A stretch of DNA of 54,694 nt from an uncultured Clostridia bacterium (GTDB lineage Bacteria > Bacillota > Clostridia > Oscillospirales > QAKW01): contig CALXGQ010000023.1 in assembly GCA_944387895.1 (NCBI GenBank), forward strand, positions 1 through 54,694, read 5' to 3'. The position numbers were made by a program, and so were the translations under genes. This document shows positions 35,143 through 43,255 of this stretch, piece after piece. The notes under the pieces were generated by a model. The model was given only the letters and a program-made list of their open reading frames with translations, was not told the DNA's origin and ran no database searches. Within the stretch, counting starts at the first letter, position 1, and each line of letters opens with the position of its first letter.

Positions 35143-35736
35143 TTATGCAACGTTTTGTAATTGAACTTGATTCTGTATTTTGTTATTGCGTGCGAAAAGT
35201 TCTTGCGATTGCATCTCAAGCATTGCATAATCATTGTAAAGATCATCAAGATGTCTTTTCAAGACATCTTCGTAGGTCTTTTTCTTTTGCTGTAGGGTAG
35301 CGATTTTCTGCATCCAGCGACTGATTACTTTAGGTGAATCGCAGCCGGTATCAATAAATCGCTGAATAGCCTTTTGGTAAGCTTCAATATCACGCTTGTA
35401 ATTGACATAAAATTCTTCCGTCATTTTCTGACGTTGCTTTTCATCATCAACAACAAACATACTGTTGCTTATAATGTGGCTTTCGTTAAGATTATGTTCG
35501 CTTATAGCCGCTATATAATCCTCCAGCAAATTCAGCAGAGCTAAATTAGTGTTAGGGACAAAATAGAGATTTCCGTGGATGCTGATTTTATTTGCCTGCA
35601 TACGATCCAATAAATCCTCAATTACTGTTTCTACCTGCTTAGTGGAATAGCAATCACAGAATTTAAGATAGAGTTCTTCTGCAAGCTGACAGTATTTATC
35701 AACATCAACGTCTGCATCGTAAACCTGATATCGCAA
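35143..35736 (-). pseudogene. DUF6744-like mobile-element protein, 5' end missing
   Basis: 197 codons. The product is helical, with a CYSTKQVETVIEDLLDRM segment, a KISIHGNLYFVPNTN strand and a coiled C-terminus (QKIATLQQKKKTYEDVLKRH). This resembles proteins of the DUF6744 type carried by clostridial conjugative elements, assigned from memory of the pattern. The frame begins at a TTG with no ribosome site, right at a junction (about 35735) with a fragment of another gene on the opposite strand, so the N-terminal part is probably lost. Confidence 0.5.
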
Positions 35737-35829
35737 AACACAATGTTAAGCTTCTTTGTGCCGATGAAGATATGACATTTGAAGATGGAAACGCTTTTTC
35801 AAAGGAATTTTTGAAAAGTTTCCAATAAG
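35737..35829 (+). pseudogene. C-terminal remnant of an unknown gene
   Basis: A short open stretch reading NVKLLCADEDMTFEDGNAFS and ending in a TAA at 35829 looks like the coding end of an AT-rich gene whose upstream part is absent. It begins where the minus-strand DUF6744-like gene is cut. Too short to assign. Confidence 0.3.
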
Positions 35830-35872
35830 TTAATCATTAAATTCATTTTAAAGTATAACATCTGTTTGGGTA

Positions 35873-35922
35873 TAAAAAAGCAGAGTGCTCTTAAAGGACA
35901 TTGAAATCCTATAAGAGCACCC
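35873..35922 (-). terminator. Terminator of the tRNA-Leu gene
   Basis: GTGCTCTTA (35885-35893) pairs with TAAGAGCAC (35912-35920), with extra pairing inside. On the minus strand a run of T (35874-35879) follows the stem. Confidence 0.82.
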
Positions 35923-35926
35923 TGCA

Positions 35927-36011
35927 TGGTGCGGGCGACAGGGATCGAACCTGCACATCGGAAGATACCAGATCCTAAATCTGGCGCGTCTGCCAATTCC
36001 GCCACGCCCGC
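35927..36011 (-). tRNA. tRNA-Leu (anticodon UAG)
   Basis: 85 nt on the minus strand. The acceptor arms GCGGGCG and CGCCCGC pair, followed by discriminator A and an encoded CCA (35929-35927). The anticodon stem CCAGA/TCTGG holds the loop TTTAGGA with anticodon TAG. A long variable arm (TATCTTCCGATGT) marks it as class II. The T arm has GGTTCGATCC. It borders the AT-rich island. Confidence 0.95.
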
Positions 36012-36043
36012 TTTTGGAGATCCGGGGCTTAAAGCTCTGCTCT

Positions 36044-36072
36044 ATTTTAGCGGGTGGCTATGAATTTGTCAA
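36044..36072 (-). promoter_or_regulatory. Promoter of the tRNA-Leu gene
   Basis: Read on the minus strand: TTGACA (36072-36067) and TAAAAT (36049-36044), spacer 17 bp. The -35 hexamer lies inside the last codons of the AraC gene, so the two genes overlap in regulation. Confidence 0.82.
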
Positions 36073-36906
36073 GGTTTTTCCGATGTTTTGATATCGGCCC
36101 GGCGTGAGGCCGGTCTCCTTCTTAAAGACAAGGGAAAAATACTGGGGCGTATCATAGCCGAGCAGCGCCGCGATCTCGGCGCAGGTAAGCTCCTGCTCAC
36201 AGAGCAGGCGTTTGGCTTCGCTGATCTTCAGCCTGCGGTAATACTGCATGATGCTTTGCCCGGTTTCCTCCTTGAAAAGACGGGAAAGATGGGTCTTTCC
36301 ATAGTGCATATGCGCGCAGAGGGCAGGGATGGAAAGGGAGCCGTAGACCCGGCTGTTCAGATAAAGGATTACCTCTCCGGTCAGATCCCGGGTCTGATGA
36401 GCGGCGTCGATATCGTTCATGCGGCGGTAGAGGAGGATGAGAAGCTGCTCCAGGTAAAGCCGGATCAGCTGATCCCCGCCCCGGGGTGCGTCGGGCAGCG
36501 GAGAGAGGCCGTCGGTCCCCATATCGTAAAACGCAGTAGCCTCCAGCATAATCCCGGAGATGAGGGATCGCATCTTGGGCGGAAGCAGGGTGCTGAGATC
36601 GCGGAACCGCTCCATGGCCGGCGACCGGGAAGTAAAGGATATGATAAAAATATGTCCCTGATCCCGGCCGTTTCCTTCGGCGCGGTGAAAGGAATCGGGG
36701 GCGTGAAAAATCAGCTCCCCCGCCGCGGCGTCCCAGTGCCTGCTGCCGTTTTGGGCGTGAATGACGCCGTCGTCGACATAAACGATCTCCCAAAAGGGAT
36801 GCCGCTCGCCCTCAAAGCGGTATTCGGGGTCAATTTCATAGTAATGAATGGTGATTAGATCCTGCACGCGCACCAGGGGCGCGGATCTTTGGTGACGGTA
36901 ACTCAT
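36058..36906 (-). CDS. AraC-family regulator divergent from the oxidoreductase operon
   Basis: 282 residues. An N-terminal cupin-like domain (FWEIVYVDDGVIHAQNGSRH, then AGELIFHAPDSFHRAEG) precedes two C-terminal helix-turn-helix motifs (LSIPALCAHMHYGKTHLSRL and CAEIAALLGYDTPQYFSLVF). The ATG at 36906 follows GGAGAG; an upstream ATG at 36954 has none. Such proteins commonly activate sugar-degradation genes. Three direct repeats at 36921-36971 in the divergent gap are probable binding sites. Confidence 0.9.
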   Translation of the reverse strand: MSYRHQRSAPLVRVQDLITIHYYEIDPEYRFEGERHPFWEIVYVDDGVIHAQNGSRHWDAAAGELIFHAPDSFHRAEGNGRDQGHIFIISFTSRSPAMERFRDLSTLLPPKMRSLISGIMLEATAFYDMGTDGLSPLPDAPRGGDQLIRLYLEQLLILLYRRMNDIDAAHQTRDLTGEVILYLNSRVYGSLSIPALCAHMHYGKTHLSRLFKEETGQSIMQYYRRLKISEAKRLLCEQELTCAEIAALLGYDTPQYFSLVFKKETGLTPGRYQNIGKTLTNS

Positions 36907-36920
36907 CAGCAACCACTCTC

Positions 36921-36971
36921 CGGACAAAAGTATAATAAACGTGAACAAAATCATATTTCATTCGGACAAAA
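36921..36971. promoter_or_regulatory. Three direct repeats spaced exactly 21 bp
   Basis: CGGACAAAA (36921-36929), TGAACAAAA (36942-36950) and CGGACAAAA (36963-36971) are phased two helical turns apart in the gap between the AraC gene and the oxidoreductase gene. AraC-type dimers bind such half-site arrays. Confidence 0.6.
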
Positions 36972-37020
36972 ACTATTGTATCATAAAAACAGAAATTCTG
37001 CAATAGAAAAGGGGTTTTTT

Positions 37021-38031
37021 ATGCTGAAGGTTGCAATTCTCGGGTATGGCGGCATTGCCCGCTCCCATCGCAGCGGCTATGAGAAGTTGGCTGAGCTGAA
37101 CGCGCCGGTTGAGCTGGTTGCGCTTTGCGATATCGATCCTGCGCAGTTTACCAATGTCGTCACCATCAATCAGGGCGGCGCCGGTCAGGGGGAGGGGAAG
37201 GCCTACCGTACCTATACCGATCTGGAGGAGATGCTGGAAAAGGAAGAGCTGGATATCATCGATATCTGTCTGCCCACCTATCTTCATTGCACTTATACCT
37301 GCGATCTTTTGCGCCGCGGATATCATGTTCAGTGCGAAAAGCCTATGGGTCTGAACCGGGAGGAATGCGCGCAGATGCTGAAGGCAGCGGAGGAGAGCGG
37401 CAAAAAGCTGATGATCGGGATGTGCCTGCGGTTCGACGGCTATTATCTGGCGCTCAAGGAGCTGATCGACAGCGGGAAATACGGCAAAGTGGAGAGCGCC
37501 TATTTTGAGCGGCTGAGCTCCATGCCTGCCTGGGGCTACGACGGCTGGTTCCATGATTACAACCGGGCCGGAGGGGTGGCCATGGATATGCACATCCACG
37601 ACGTGGATATGATCCGCTATCTTTTCGGGGAGCCGAAGGCGGTCAGCGCCCTGACCAACGACGCTCGCACCAAATGCACCACGATCCACAGCCGGTTCGT
37701 CTATGACGACAAGCTGGTTTTTGCCATCGGCGACTGGGGGCAGAGCAACAGCCGGCGGTTCAACGCCGGATGCCGGATCAACTTTGAAAAGGCGACGTTT
37801 ATTATGACGGGGGGCGCGATGACGGTTTATCCCGACGAGGGCGAGCCCTATGCGCTGGAGCCGACAACGAAGAACAGCCATATGGCGGAGGAGAGCCTTT
37901 TCTTTGCCCGCACCATTCTGGGCGAGCTGGAAAATGATAAGAATACCCCCCGGGACGCGGCCGGCAGCGTCGCGCTGGTGACCAAGCTGATCGAGAGTGC
38001 TGAAAACGGCGGCGGAATGGTGGAGGTGTAA
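37021..38031 (+). CDS. Gfo/Idh/MocA-family oxidoreductase
   Basis: A 336-residue NAD(P)-dependent dehydrogenase. The Rossmann part opens with AILGYGGIARSHRSGYE and contains LPTYLHCTY and the CEKPMGLN motif, whose Lys contacts substrate and cofactor; the C-terminal part has the GGVAMDMHIHDVDMIRYLFG metal/substrate region. The ATG at 37021 follows AAAAGGGG. It is the first gene after the three-repeat region and is followed by a sugar isomerase after 4 bases, suggesting oxidation of an inositol- or sugar-type substrate. Specific substrate unknown. Confidence 0.9.
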   Translation: MLKVAILGYGGIARSHRSGYEKLAELNAPVELVALCDIDPAQFTNVVTINQGGAGQGEGKAYRTYTDLEEMLEKEELDIIDICLPTYLHCTYTCDLLRRGYHVQCEKPMGLNREECAQMLKAAEESGKKLMIGMCLRFDGYYLALKELIDSGKYGKVESAYFERLSSMPAWGYDGWFHDYNRAGGVAMDMHIHDVDMIRYLFGEPKAVSALTNDARTKCTTIHSRFVYDDKLVFAIGDWGQSNSRRFNAGCRINFEKATFIMTGGAMTVYPDEGEPYALEPTTKNSHMAEESLFFARTILGELENDKNTPRDAAGSVALVTKLIESAENGGGMVEV

Positions 38032-38035
38032 GAAA

Positions 38036-38863
38036 ATGGAGATTGGTATCATTATAGGCGTCCGAAAGGATACTGACATTCTGGCGGAGCTGAAAAAAGC
38101 AAAAGATCTCAACCTGCAGACCTGCCAGCTGAGTATGTGGGATCCCTCCATGTTCAATGAGGAAACGGCGGAGGTTGTCCGGGCGGCGGTAAAGGAAACC
38201 GGGATCCGGGTCAGCACGCTCTGGTGCGGCTATAGCGGCACGGTGGAGTGGAATTTTACTTACGGGCCGCTGACGGCGGGGCTGGTTCCGCCGGCTTATC
38301 GCGGGCTGCGGGAGCAGGAGCTTCTGCTGGGCTCGGAATTTGCTGAAAAGATCGGGGTCTGCCAGATGGCGACGCACGTTGGCTTTTTGCCGGAAAACTA
38401 TTTTGATCCGGATTTCCGCGGGACCATCGGCGTGCTGCGCCGGATCTGTAAAATCATGAAGGAGCGGGGTCAGTATTTCCTGTTTGAAACCGGGCAGGAA
38501 ACACCGGTAACGGTGCTGCGCGCCATTGAGGAGATCGGGCTGGATAACGTCGGCATCAATTTCGATACGGCGAACCTGATGCTTTACGGAAAGGGCAACG
38601 CGGCAGACGCCGTTCTGGTGTTTGGGAAATATATCCGGGACGTCCATATCAAGGACGGCTTTTATCCCACCGATGGAAAGAATCTCGGCCGGGAATGCCC
38701 CGCAGGGGAAGGGCTGGCGAATTTCCCGCTGGTGCTGGAGCGGCTGAAAAAGGCCGGTTATCAGGGGCCCTTTACCATTGAGCGGGAGATCACCGGCGAA
38801 AAGCAGATCCGGGATATCATCGCGGCAAGAGATATGCTGCTGGAGATCGAAAAGACGTTATAA
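38036..38863 (+). CDS. Sugar phosphate isomerase/epimerase
   Basis: A 275-residue TIM barrel of the AP-endonuclease-2 type, as in IolE/IolI and tagatose epimerases. Visible features are the metal-site segments FLFETGQETP, GINFDTANLMLYGKG, IRDVHIKDGFYP and FTIEREITG. It is co-transcribed with the oxidoreductase (4 bases apart), and the pair recurs in gut bacteria for degrading uncommon sugars or inositol derivatives. A terminator follows. Confidence 0.86.
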   Translation: MEIGIIIGVRKDTDILAELKKAKDLNLQTCQLSMWDPSMFNEETAEVVRAAVKETGIRVSTLWCGYSGTVEWNFTYGPLTAGLVPPAYRGLREQELLLGSEFAEKIGVCQMATHVGFLPENYFDPDFRGTIGVLRRICKIMKERGQYFLFETGQETPVTVLRAIEEIGLDNVGINFDTANLMLYGKGNAADAVLVFGKYIRDVHIKDGFYPTDGKNLGRECPAGEGLANFPLVLERLKKAGYQGPFTIEREITGEKQIRDIIAARDMLLEIEKTL

Positions 38864-38868
38864 GGATC

Positions 38869-38905
38869 CGAAGGGGACCGCCGGAGCGGCCCCTTCGTTT
38901 TTTTT
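38869..38905 (+). terminator. Rho-independent terminator
   Basis: CGAAGGGG and CCG (38869-38880, one bulged base) pair with CGG and CCCCTTCG (38887-38897), followed by a run of T. Confidence 0.88.
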
Positions 38906-38916
38906 ATTTCCGGGTC

Positions 38917-38945
38917 TTTAAAAACCGGCGGGTTTAGGGTATAAT
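38917..38945 (+). promoter_or_regulatory. Promoter of the nucleoside salvage operon
   Basis: A perfect TATAAT at 38940-38945 with a weak -35 (TTTAAA, 38917-38922) at 17-bp spacing. A weak -35 suggests activation or repression control. The leader (38950-39030) is GC-rich with a GCCGCCGCG/CGGCCGCGGC hairpin. Confidence 0.6.
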
Positions 38946-39032
38946 GAAAGCGGAAGAATGATAGTAGCCGCCGCGCCCGGCAGGCGGCCGCGGCGAAAGC
39001 GCGGATCGGCAAGAGAAAAGGAGGAATGGGCT

Positions 39033-39716
39033 TTGGAATTGGAAGAGCTTTTGCGCAGGGTGGATCACACCCTTTTGAAGCCGGAGGCGTCCTGGGCGCA
39101 GATCCGGGAGGTGATCGACGACGGCGCGACCTATCGAACCGCCTCCGTCTGCATCCCGGCGTCCTATGTCCGGCAGGCGGCGGAGTATGCCGGAGGGCGG
39201 GTGCCGGTCTGCACGGTGATCGGCTTCCCCTGCGGCTACTCCACAATCGCCGCCAAATGCTTCGAGGCGGCGGAGGCGGTTCGCAACGGTGCGGCGGAGG
39301 TGGATATGGTCGTCAACATCGGCTGGGTCAAGGACGCCAGATGGGAGGATCTTCTGGCGGAGATCCGGGCGGTGAAGGAGGCTTGCGGCGATCAGATCCT
39401 CAAGGTCATTATCGAAACCTGCCTGCTTTCCCGGGAGGAAAAAATCCGTATGTGCGAGCTGGTGAGCCGTTCCGGCGCGGATTATATCAAAACCTCCACC
39501 GGGTTTTCCACCGGCGGCGCGACCCGTGAGGACATCGCGCTGTTTGCCCGCCATATCACCGGCGGCGTTCGGATTAAGGCCGCGGGCGGCATCCGGACCC
39601 TTCAGGACGCGGAGGATTTTATAGCGCTGGGCGCGGACCGGCTGGGTACCAGCGCGGTGATCAGACTTGTAAAGGAAGGTGCAGAAGATGGCAAATTATC
39701 CCACTCCACATATTGA
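39033..39716 (+). CDS. deoC: Deoxyribose-phosphate aldolase
   Basis: Splits 2-deoxyribose-5-phosphate to acetaldehyde and glyceraldehyde-3-phosphate, the last step of deoxynucleoside breakdown. The 227 residues show RVDHTLLKPEASW, GFPCGYSTIAAK, VDMVVNIGWVKD, the Schiff-base lysine segment YIKTSTGFSTGGAT and VRIKAAGGIRT. The TTG at 39033 is chosen because AAAGGAGG lies 9 bases upstream; a nearby ATG is out of frame. The end overlaps deoD by 29 bases. Confidence 0.94.
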   Translation: MELEELLRRVDHTLLKPEASWAQIREVIDDGATYRTASVCIPASYVRQAAEYAGGRVPVCTVIGFPCGYSTIAAKCFEAAEAVRNGAAEVDMVVNIGWVKDARWEDLLAEIRAVKEACGDQILKVIIETCLLSREEKIRMCELVSRSGADYIKTSTGFSTGGATREDIALFARHITGGVRIKAAGGIRTLQDAEDFIALGADRLGTSAVIRLVKEGAEDGKLSHSTY

Positions 39717-40404
39717 CGCAAAACCGGAGGATTTTGCGCGGACGGTTTTGATGCCCGGCGATCCGCTGCGGGCAAAATTCATCGCAGAGCATTACCTGAA
39801 AAACGCGGAGCTGGTAAACAACGTGCGGGGCGTTCAGGGCTATACCGGCAGTTACCGGGGCGTTCCGGTAACGGTGATGGCCAGCGGCATGGGAATGCCC
39901 TCCATCGGGATCTACAGCTATGAGCTCTTCTCCTTCTTCGGCGTGGAGCAGATTCTGCGCGTGGGCTCCGCCGGTTCGCTGCGGGAGGAGGTAAAGGTGC
40001 GGGACATTGTTCTGGGCGCCGGCGCCTGCACCAATTCGGACTATGCCCGGCAGTTTCATCTGCGGGGAAGCTTTGCGCCCCTGGCCGATTTCGGGCTCTT
40101 GCGCAGATGCGCGGCGGAGGCGGAAAAAAGAGGGCTTCCCTATCATGTGGGGAACCTGCTTTCCTCCGATACCTTTTATGACGCCGGGGCGGGCGATACG
40201 CTGGCCTGGGGCAAAATGGGCGTACTGGCCGTGGAGATGGAGGCCGCCGCGCTCTATATGAACGCCGCCCGGTGCGGAAAGCGCGCGTTGGCTCTTTGCA
40301 CCATCTCGGATTCTCTGGTGACCGGCGAAGCCACCTCTGCTGCGGAACGTCAAAATTCCTTTACCGATATGATGGAGCTGGCGCTGGCCGTAGCGGAGGC
40401 GTAA
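39688..40404 (+). CDS. deoD: Purine nucleoside phosphorylase (DeoD type)
   Basis: Phosphorolysis of purine (deoxy)nucleosides. The 238 residues have the hexameric PNP pattern: TPHIDAKPEDFARTVLMPGD, GYTGSYRGVPVTVMASGMGMP, RVGSAGSLREEV and VLAVEMEAAALY, plus the SDSLVTGE catalytic-aspartate segment. The start is nested in the end of deoC, so the two are translationally coupled. deoB follows after 4 bases. Confidence 0.94.
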   Translation: MANYPTPHIDAKPEDFARTVLMPGDPLRAKFIAEHYLKNAELVNNVRGVQGYTGSYRGVPVTVMASGMGMPSIGIYSYELFSFFGVEQILRVGSAGSLREEVKVRDIVLGAGACTNSDYARQFHLRGSFAPLADFGLLRRCAAEAEKRGLPYHVGNLLSSDTFYDAGAGDTLAWGKMGVLAVEMEAAALYMNAARCGKRALALCTISDSLVTGEATSAAERQNSFTDMMELALAVAEA

Positions 40405-40408
40405 GGCC

Positions 40409-41545
40409 ATGAAGGTTTTTTTGATCGTTCTGGACAGTCTGGGCGCCGGCGCGCTGCCGGACGCGGCGGAATTTGGGGACGCGGGCGCCAATACCCTCAA
40501 AAGCATCTCCCGAAGCGGGCGTTTTTTCATTCCCAACCTGATCAGCCTGGGGCTGGGCAATATCGAGGGTCTTTCCTTTCTGGGAGCGGCCGACCGGCCG
40601 CTGGCCTCCTATGGCCGGGCAAGAGAGCTTTCCCGGGGGAAGGACACCACGGTGGGGCACTGGGAAATTGCCGGCGTGGTTTCTCTCAGGCCCCTTCCCA
40701 CCTTTCCGGATGGTTTTCCGCCGGAGCTGATCCGGCGCTTCTCCCGGGAGGTCGGGCGCGGGGTTCTTTGCAATAAGCCCTATTCGGGCACGGAGGTCAT
40801 CCGGGACTACGGAGAAGAATCCGTCGGAACCGGGAAGCTGATCGTCTATACTTCGGCCGACAGCGTTTTTCAGATCGCTGCCCATGAGGAGGCGGTTCCG
40901 CTGGAAGAATTATATGAGATCTGCCGCCGCGCCAGAGGGATCCTGCAGGGCGAGTGGGGCGTCGGCAGGGTGATCGCCCGCCCCTTTACCGGAACGCCGG
41001 GCAATTATGTCCGCACGGCCAATCGCCGGGATTTTTCGCTGGAGCCGCCGGAAGAAACCCTTCTCGACGTTCTTTACGCCCGGGGGATCGATACCGTTTC
41101 GGTGGGAAAAATCGCCGATATTTTCAGCGGACGGGGGATCCGCCGCGCTGTTCCCACCCACGGAAACGCCGAGGGAATGGCCGCGGCAAAAAAGCTGGCC
41201 GAGGAGCGTTTTGATGGATTTGTTTTTGTCAATCTGGTGGATTTTGATATGCTGTATGGCCATCGCCAGGATTCGGACGGCTACGCGGCCGCCCTCTCGG
41301 CCTTTGACGCCTGGCTCCCGGAGCTTCTGGATCGCCTGAGGCCGGACGACCGCCTGATCCTCACGGCGGATCACGGCTGCGATCCGGGGGACGACAGCAC
41401 CGATCACACCCGGGAATATGTCCCGATCCTGGTTTATGGCCCGGAACCGCGTCCCCTGGGAACCAGAGAAGGTTTTTGCGATATCGGGCAGACGGTGGCA
41501 AATTGGTTTGGTGTAAAATTACACCGTGGAAAGGAAATGTTTTGA
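40409..41545 (+). CDS. deoB: Phosphopentomutase
   Basis: Interconverts (deoxy)ribose-1- and -5-phosphate, linking the phosphorylases to DeoC. The 378 residues belong to the alkaline-phosphatase superfamily: IVLDSLGAGALPDA (metal Asp), KDTTVGHWE with the catalytic Thr, TSADSVFQIAAHEE, VNLVDFDMLYGHRQD, and LTADHGCDPGD. The last codons hold the palindrome GGTGTAAAATTACACC, matching one in the ABC exporter. Its final base is the first base of the cdd start codon. Confidence 0.95.
   Translation: MKVFLIVLDSLGAGALPDAAEFGDAGANTLKSISRSGRFFIPNLISLGLGNIEGLSFLGAADRPLASYGRARELSRGKDTTVGHWEIAGVVSLRPLPTFPDGFPPELIRRFSREVGRGVLCNKPYSGTEVIRDYGEESVGTGKLIVYTSADSVFQIAAHEEAVPLEELYEICRRARGILQGEWGVGRVIARPFTGTPGNYVRTANRRDFSLEPPEETLLDVLYARGIDTVSVGKIADIFSGRGIRRAVPTHGNAEGMAAAKKLAEERFDGFVFVNLVDFDMLYGHRQDSDGYAAALSAFDAWLPELLDRLRPDDRLILTADHGCDPGDDSTDHTREYVPILVYGPEPRPLGTREGFCDIGQTVANWFGVKLHRGKEMF
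41510..41525. promoter_or_regulatory. Palindrome GGTGTAAAATTACACC at the end of deoB
   Basis: Perfect 7-bp arms around AA, 20 bases before the cdd start. A near-identical copy ends the ABC exporter gene (13615-13630). Both use rare codons, so the palindrome is not simply explained by coding. Candidate operator or RNA hairpin. Confidence 0.4.
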
Positions 41546-41961
41546 TGAAAGAGCAGGAGCTTTTAAGGATGGCGCTGGCGGCAAGAGAGCAGGCATACGC
41601 GCCCTATTCCGGCTATCGGGTAGGGGCGGCGCTGCTGGCGGAGGACGGCAGGGTATTCACCGGCGTCAATATGGAGAACGGTTCCTATGGCGCGGCGATC
41701 TGCGCCGAGCGCAGCGCTTTTGCGGCGGCGGTGGGCGCGGGAGCGCGGCGGTTCAAAGCCATTGCGGTGGCCGGCGGAAGAGGGGCGGAAGCGGATCCGT
41801 CGGCGCCGCCCTGCGGCATTTGCAGGCAGGTCATGGCGGAATTTTGCGCCCCGGATTTTATCGTCATTTTGGGCAACGGCGCAGCGCTGCGGCGGTATAC
41901 GCTGGAGGAGCTGCTCCCGCTGCGGTTTGAATTGGAGGAGCAGGAAAATGCGGGCGGTTGA
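41545..41961 (+). CDS. cdd: Cytidine deaminase
   Basis: Deaminates (deoxy)cytidine to (deoxy)uridine. The 138 residues have AYAPYSGYRVGAALL, GVNMENGSYGAAICAERSA (catalytic Glu and first Zn Cys) and SAPPCGICRQVMAEF (Zn Cys pair), the standard zinc site of the homotetrameric class. The ATG overlaps the deoB stop by one base and the end overlaps pdp by 14 bases. Confidence 0.95.
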   Translation: MKEQELLRMALAAREQAYAPYSGYRVGAALLAEDGRVFTGVNMENGSYGAAICAERSAFAAAVGAGARRFKAIAVAGGRGAEADPSAPPCGICRQVMAEFCAPDFIVILGNGAALRRYTLEELLPLRFELEEQENAGG

Positions 41962-43255
41962 TCTGATCGAAAAAAAGAAGCGGGGGAAGGCGCTGGCGGA
42001 GGAGGAGATCCGGTTTCTGATCAACGGGTTTACCGCCGGGTCGGTCCCGGATTATCAGATGGCGGCCTGGGCGATGGCGGTCTGCTTTCAGGGCATGACC
42101 GCCGCTGAAACGGCGGCGCTGACCGCGGCCATGGCTGAGAGCGGCGACCGGGCGGATTTGACCGGGCTGGGCGGCCGGACGGTGGATAAGCACAGCACCG
42201 GCGGCGTAGGGGATAAGACGACGCTGATCGTGGCGCCGATCGTAGCCTCCCTGGGCGGCATCGTGGCGAAAATGAGCGGCCGGGGGCTGGGTCATACCGG
42301 GGGGACGGTGGATAAGCTGGAGTCCATTCCGGGCTATCAGACGGAGCTTTCACCGGCCGCATTTGTGCGCCAGGCTCAGGACGTGGGTCTGGTGGTGGCG
42401 GGGCAGAGCGGAAATCTGGCGCCTGCGGATAAGAAGCTCTATGCCCTCCGGGACGTTACGGCAACGGTGGATTCCATTCCGCTGATCGCTTCCAGCGTGA
42501 TGAGCAAAAAGCTGGCGGCGGGAAGCGCGTCCATTGTTCTGGACGTTAAAACAGGCAGCGGCGCCTTTATGAAAACGCCGGAAAAGGCGGCGGAGCTGGC
42601 GGAAGAGATGGTGGCGATCGGCCGTGCCGCCGGGCGCCGGGTATCGGCGCTGATCACCAATATGGATTTGCCGCTGGGCAGCGCGGTAGGCAATGGGCTG
42701 GAGGTGGAGGAAGCGATCGCGGTTTTGCAGGGCAGAGGCCCCAGGGATCTGCGGCAGCTCTGCCTGCATCTGGCGGCGGAGATGCTCTCCCTTTGCCGCG
42801 GCTGGACGCCGGAAGAAGCGCTGGCGCAGGCGGAAACCGCGCTGGATGGCGGCCGGGCTCTGGAGAAAATGAAGGAGTGGATCGCCGCTCAGGGCGGGGA
42901 TCTGGAGGCCTTTGCCGCCGGCCGCCGGGCGCGGCGGATTGAGGGGCGGCCTCTGGCGGCGCCGAAGAGCGGCTATATCACCCGGATGGACGCGGAAAAA
43001 ATCGGGATTTCCGCCGTTTTGCTGGGCGCCGGCCGGGCGGCCAAGGGCGACGCGGTGGATCACGACGCCGGCCTGCGGATTCTGAAAAAGACCGGCTCCT
43101 GCGTGGAGGCCGGCGAGGTGATTGCGGAGCTTTATCCCGGAGCAGGGCGGGATCCCGCCGAAGCGGAGGCCTGCTATCTTGCGGGGCTGACCATTGAAGA
43201 GGGTGCGCCGGAGCCGCAGCCGCTGATCTATCAAAAAATCGGAGGGCTGGAATGA
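41948..43255 (+). CDS. pdp: Pyrimidine-nucleoside phosphorylase
   Basis: Phosphorolysis of thymidine, uridine and deoxyuridine. The 435 residues carry the family signature KHSTGGVGDKTTL, MSGRGLGHTGGTVDKLE, TATVDSIPLIASSVMSKKLA and VLDVKTGSGAFM, with the C-terminal PYNP domain (about 345-430). The ATG at 41948 overlaps cdd. With deoC, deoD, deoB and cdd it completes a route from nucleosides to central metabolism. The end overlaps the next methyltransferase gene by 4 bases. Confidence 0.94.
   Translation: MRAVDLIEKKKRGKALAEEEIRFLINGFTAGSVPDYQMAAWAMAVCFQGMTAAETAALTAAMAESGDRADLTGLGGRTVDKHSTGGVGDKTTLIVAPIVASLGGIVAKMSGRGLGHTGGTVDKLESIPGYQTELSPAAFVRQAQDVGLVVAGQSGNLAPADKKLYALRDVTATVDSIPLIASSVMSKKLAAGSASIVLDVKTGSGAFMKTPEKAAELAEEMVAIGRAAGRRVSALITNMDLPLGSAVGNGLEVEEAIAVLQGRGPRDLRQLCLHLAAEMLSLCRGWTPEEALAQAETALDGGRALEKMKEWIAAQGGDLEAFAAGRRARRIEGRPLAAPKSGYITRMDAEKIGISAVLLGAGRAAKGDAVDHDAGLRILKKTGSCVEAGEVIAELYPGAGRDPAEAEACYLAGLTIEEGAPEPQPLIYQKIGGLE

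Noticed and set aside
32735..36011. Attachment-site repeat of the tRNA-Leu 3' end
   Set aside because: No second copy of the tRNA 3' end (GGTTCGATCCCTG) was found across the AT-rich island, and no integrase gene is present.
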